This document shows, piece by piece, positions 5,847 through 7,943 of a stretch of DNA of 7,943 nucleotides. The notes under the pieces are model-generated. The model was given only the letters and a program-made list of their open reading frames with translations. It was not told the DNA's origin and made no database searches. Positions within the stretch are counted from its first letter, which is position 1. The number at the start of each line of letters is the position of its first letter. Source of the DNA: Brevibacterium picturae (GTDB taxonomy: Bacteria > Actinomycetota > Actinomycetes > Actinomycetales > Brevibacteriaceae); contig NZ_JAKDJU010000140.1 in assembly GCF_030453725.1 (NCBI RefSeq), positions 1 to 7,943 on the forward strand, written 5' to 3'. A program made the position numbers and the translations under genes.

Positions 5847-6650
5847 TCAGAGAACGCGGATGAAGGTGACGTTGCCCATCCAGCTGTAGCTGCGCTTCGA
5901 GGTGCCTGAACCTGGGGAACCGGCATCGTACATCTGTCCGCCGCCGGCGTAGATGCCGACGTGGCCTGGGTGCCAGATGAGGTCACCGGGCTTGGCCTCC
6001 GACTGGGAGACAACCTGTCCGGCTGCTTTCTGGGCACCGGAGCTGCGAGGAAGGTTCACGCCCACCTTGCTGTAGACCCATGAGGTGTATCCGGAGCAGT
6101 CCCAGCCGCTCTGCGAGGTTCCACCGTAGACATATGGAGTGCCGACACCCTTAGCGGCCCAGCCGAGCACCTGCTCTGCCTTGGAGCCGTCGATCGAGCC
6201 GGCATCGCTGCCTTCGCCCTTATCCGACTTGCCCTTGTCACCGGACCCGGTTTCTGCGGGCTCGTCCGAGGTGTCTTCGGCGGTCTCAACGGGCTCTGGT
6301 TCGGGCTTCGGAGCAGCCTTGGCGGTGACGGTCTGGACGTCGGCACTGAAGGAGGAGTCCTGCTTCTTGTCCTTGTCCTGAGCTTCGTCGCCAGCAGTAA
6401 CGGTCGCCGTCTGGTTCTTGTACTCAACCTGCGTCTGAGCTTCTGACTCGGCGGAGACCGCAGCTTTGTCGTCGGCTCCTTGTCCTGCTGCCGGAAGAAC
6501 CGCTGCGGTGAGCAGACCACCGCTGGCAGCAACAACTGCTGCGCGACGCCCGAAGACGGCGGAGTTGGCATTCAGGACTTCAGTCAGTTCGGTCAATGGG
6601 GTCTTGACCTTGGCTTCTGCGGCGCGGCGGCCATGCTGCTTAATTGCCAC
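5847..6650 (-). CDS. Secreted NlpC/P60 (C40) peptidoglycan endopeptidase
   Basis: The 267-residue product likely cuts peptide stems of peptidoglycan outside the membrane. A GTG start (6648-6650) is used; AGAGGAAA lies just upstream and an in-frame TGA at about 6663-6665 excludes a longer protein. The N-terminus is unusual: about 34 mostly polar residues precede GRR and a hydrophobic stretch (37-56), so the export signal is long, Sec or possibly Tat. A disordered linker rich in Asp, Lys, Glu, Pro and Ser follows (about 60-152). The NlpC/P60 domain (155-267) has catalytic Cys185 in DCSGYTSW and His230 in HPGHVGIY. Asp242 in MYDAGSPG is the best candidate for the third polar residue. There is no SH3, LysM or coiled-coil targeting domain. 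The gene is monocistronic, with its own promoter and terminator. Confidence 0.93.
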   Translation of the reverse strand: MAIKQHGRRAAEAKVKTPLTELTEVLNANSAVFGRRAAVVAASGGLLTAAVLPAAGQGADDKAAVSAESEAQTQVEYKNQTATVTAGDEAQDKDKKQDSSFSADVQTVTAKAAPKPEPEPVETAEDTSDEPAETGSGDKGKSDKGEGSDAGSIDGSKAEQVLGWAAKGVGTPYVYGGTSQSGWDCSGYTSWVYSKVGVNLPRSSGAQKAAGQVVSQSEAKPGDLIWHPGHVGIYAGGGQMYDAGSPGSGTSKRSYSWMGNVTFIRVL

Positions 6651-6772
6651 GTTTTCCTCTCGTCACCTATTGGAGAAGTCCCAACCGCCACTTTCGGTCC
6701 TCAGAGATTTCACATCGAGCGTGGCGTTCGGCTCTCGGCGTGAAGTCGACACTTCCGTGAACGACCTCCACA

Positions 6773-6801
6773 ACTGTAACCAATCAGTCACCGATTGTCA
6801 C
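6773..6801 (-). promoter_or_regulatory. Promoter of the NlpC/P60 gene
   Basis: On the minus strand GTGACA (complement of 6796-6801, five of six bases of TTGACA) is separated by exactly 17 bp from TACAGT (complement of 6773-6778). Transcription would start near 6766, leaving a leader of about 115 nt. That leader contains GAAGT-GTCG-ACTTC and other short helices. The promoter is embedded in the GTCAC/GTAAC array. Confidence 0.6.
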
Positions 6802-6812
6802 GTTTCTGTCAC
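6776..6812 (+). promoter_or_regulatory. Phased GTAAC/GTCAC array, candidate MtrA-type binding region
   Basis: Four pentamers lie in the same orientation: GTAAC (6776), GTCAC (6787), GTCAC (6797) and GTCAC (6808). Their start-to-start distances are 11, 10 and 11 bp, close to one helical turn each. They overlap both the -35 and -10 of the NlpC/P60 promoter. MtrA, the response regulator of the actinobacterial MtrAB system, is known to bind GTCAC/GTAAC-like direct repeats and to control peptidoglycan hydrolase genes. Assignment to MtrA is inference. Confidence 0.5.
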
Positions 6813-6828
6813 GAACCACGGGGGCAAC

Positions 6829-6855
6829 CCTGGAGGTTTTCCATAAACCTGCAGG
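6829..6855. repeat. Interrupted inverted repeat upstream of NlpC/P60
   Basis: CCTG plus AGGTTT (6829-6839, one base between) pairs with AAACCT plus CAGG (6845-6855) around a 5-base loop, ten pairs with one symmetric mismatch. It lies about 30 bp upstream of the NlpC/P60 -35. AGGTTT-N5-AAACCT faintly resembles iron-box half-sites, but the spacing is 2 bp longer than the classical DtxR/IdeR box. Confidence 0.45.
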
Positions 6856-6906
6856 TCAGAGGCTTGAAATTGGGGATAATCTTCGTAACATTTGCTCGTT
6901 ATACGA

Positions 6907-6944
6907 CACGGCCCAGGGGGTGTTCTGCCACTCCCTGGGCCGTG
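6907..6944. other. Large perfect hairpin between ideR-like and NlpC/P60 genes
   Basis: CACGGCCCAGGG (6907-6918) pairs perfectly with CCCTGGGCCGTG (6933-6944), and four more inner pairs (GGTG with CACT, one wobble) extend the stem around a 6-base loop. It is 133 bp after the repressor stop codon and could end or stabilise that transcript, but there is no T tract on either strand. A plus-strand TTGAAA (6864-6869) with a 16-bp spacer to TAACAT (6886-6891) would start an RNA just before it, so a small RNA is another reading. Confidence 0.55.
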
Positions 6945-7033
6945 CTCAACATCGTTGTGTAACAAATCGGAACTGACCGTGGTCATCGGCCGTGACTCGA
7001 CTGCATGTCCGCCCGGCGACGCGGATTCCCTGT

Positions 7034-7069
7034 CCCGCTGCGCCGAGGTACGTCCCGTGCTTCAGCGGG
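7034..7069 (-). other. Inverted repeat just after the repressor stop codon
   Basis: CCCGCTG (7034-7040) and CAGCGGG (7063-7069) are perfect complements separated by 22 bases. The structure begins 8 bases beyond the repressor stop. The loop is long and no T run follows, so terminator function is doubtful. Confidence 0.3.
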
Positions 7070-7076
7070 CGAGGGA

Positions 7077-7763
7077 TCACTTCCTGTAGGCGAAGACGTG
7101 GGAGGCTGTGTCCACGGGCAGATCGAGCACGTCCTGTGCGCCGGGAACCTGAACCGTGATGTACTCACCGTTGCGTGAGATCTCGACATCACTGTCGGGC
7201 AGCACCCCAGCGACCTGGAACTGCTGCAGCAGGTGGATATCGACCTGCAGTGGTTCTGCCAACCAGGCGATCCGCAGCTCCTTCGCCCCGTCGCGAGCGA
7301 CCGCAGTCGCGAGATCGACGACGTCGGTGCCTGCAGTCGCACCTCCGCCGATCATGTCCAGGCCCGGGATGGGATTGCCGTACGGGCCCGACGCCGTCTC
7401 CGGAAGCAGCTTGACGAGCTTGCGTTCGACCTGCTCGCTCATCACATGCTCCCAACGGCATGCTTCGTCGTGGACGAGTTCCCACTCGAGCCCGACGACG
7501 TCGGCGAGGAGCCGCTCGGCCAGACGGTGCTTGCGCATCACCTCGGTGGCGATGCGGCGACCTTCCGGCGTCAGTTCCAAATGACGGTCGTTGCTCACGT
7601 GCAACAGACCGTCACGTTCCATTCGCGCCACGGTCTGTGAAACGGTGGGACCGGAGTGATCCAATCGTTCAGCGATCCGAGCACGCAACGGCACGATCGA
7701 CTGCTCCTCAAGCTCGATGATCGATTTGAGGTACATCTCAGTTGTATCAATGAGGTCGTTCAC
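7077..7763 (-). CDS. ideR: Iron-dependent transcriptional repressor, DtxR/IdeR family
   Basis: This 228-residue cytoplasmic regulator binds DNA when loaded with Fe2+ and normally shuts off iron-uptake and siderophore genes. The N-terminal winged helix (about 1-73) contains LRARIAERLDHSGPTVSQTV, nearly identical to the helix-turn-helix of DtxR. All metal ligands of both DtxR sites are present at the same numbering: His79, Glu83, His98, Glu170 and Gln173 for the ancillary site, and Met10, Cys102, Glu105 and His106 for the primary site. A proline-rich linker (about 125-145) leads to a C-terminal SH3-like domain. The start is GTG (7761-7763), fixed by alignment of MNDLIDTTEMYL with DtxR. The RBS is weak; GGAG lies about 15 nt upstream. 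The manganese regulator MntR is unlikely given Cys102 and the length. The dtxR and ideR names are interchangeable here. Confidence 0.96.
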   Translation of the reverse strand: MNDLIDTTEMYLKSIIELEEQSIVPLRARIAERLDHSGPTVSQTVARMERDGLLHVSNDRHLELTPEGRRIATEVMRKHRLAERLLADVVGLEWELVHDEACRWEHVMSEQVERKLVKLLPETASGPYGNPIPGLDMIGGGATAGTDVVDLATAVARDGAKELRIAWLAEPLQVDIHLLQQFQVAGVLPDSDVEISRNGEYITVQVPGAQDVLDLPVDTASHVFAYRK

Positions 7764-7849
7764 TTCAGACCAGCCACTCCACTCTTCGTCTTCAGGCCCA
7801 TTCGACCATTTCAGGCGTTCTCAGCGTCAATCCTATCCCGCGTTCAGGC
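7764..7849 (-). repeat. Repeated GCCTGAA heptamers upstream of the repressor gene
   Basis: On the minus strand GCCTGAA occurs three times (complements of 7791-7797, 7810-7816 and 7843-7849). A variant GTCTGAA (7764-7770) touches the GTG start codon. Start-to-start spacings are 27, 19 and 33 bp. A weak -10-like TAGGAT lies within the array, but no standard promoter could be assigned. Confidence 0.45.
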
Positions 7850-7873
7850 AATCTCGTGAGTTCAACCGGCGTT

Positions 7874-7910
7874 GACGTCCACCGCCCAATTCTCTGGACG
7901 TCCGCCGCCC
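7874..7910. repeat. 14-bp direct repeat at the right edge
   Basis: GACGTCCACCGCCC (7874-7887) recurs with one change as GACGTCCGCCGCCC (7897-7910), 23 bp apart. GACGTC is itself palindromic. The stretch 7850-7943 contains no supported gene; the repeat may belong to the control region of a gene beyond the window. Confidence 0.5.
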
Positions 7911-7943
7911 TGTCCCCGCACTGTTCTCGATGAGGGATTCCCA

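Noticed and set aside
6651..6766. Cyclic di-AMP (ydaO-type) riboswitch in the NlpC/P60 leader
   Set aside because: The gene type fits and GCCGAAC, AGGACCG and GGTGACG pieces are present, but the leader seems too short and lacks the CCCGACAGCTAAC-like block I expect. A covariance model search (RF00379) would settle it; a significant hit would reverse this.
1..7943. CRISPR array, insertion sequence or prophage
   Set aside because: There are no regularly spaced repeats of 25-40 bp, no transposase or integrase frame, and no terminal inverted repeats with target duplications.

Overview
The window looks like a chromosomal segment of a high-GC actinobacterium. The repressor at the right end keeps all eight DtxR/IdeR metal ligands at DtxR numbering. 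An actinobacterial HNH protein, a tandem universal stress protein, an NlpC/P60 wall hydrolase and a sortase/substrate pair fit the same phylum. A Micrococcales genus such as Brevibacterium is my best guess, from protein texture only.

Left part (1-1012): the 5' part of a large minus-strand gene runs off the left edge. Its product resembles the N-terminus of DUF4011-type superfamily I helicases. A plus-strand tRNA-Arg(CCU) is divergent from it.

Centre-left (1013-3600): a plus-strand two-gene unit encodes a secreted, cell-wall-anchored surface protein followed by a small class F-like sortase. The surface protein has an unusual sorting motif (PVVETG instead of LPxTG) and a possible Cys-Gln thioester-type N-terminal domain. 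A 9-bp inverted repeat overlaps the predicted promoter, and a 15-bp hairpin lies between the two genes. This pair is the most distinctive system here.

Centre and right (3600-7943): all clear genes are on the minus strand: a two-domain universal stress protein, an HNH endonuclease-like protein, a secreted NlpC/P60 peptidase and the iron-dependent repressor. They appear to be separate transcription units, because hairpins or terminators lie between them. Two longer non-coding stretches (5363-5846 and 6651-7076) contain terminators, palindromes, a 16-bp minisatellite and a helically phased GTCAC/GTAAC array on the NlpC/P60 promoter. That array resembles sites of the cell-wall regulator MtrA.

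I see no CRISPR array, insertion sequence or phage gene. Everything is read by eye; no database search was run.
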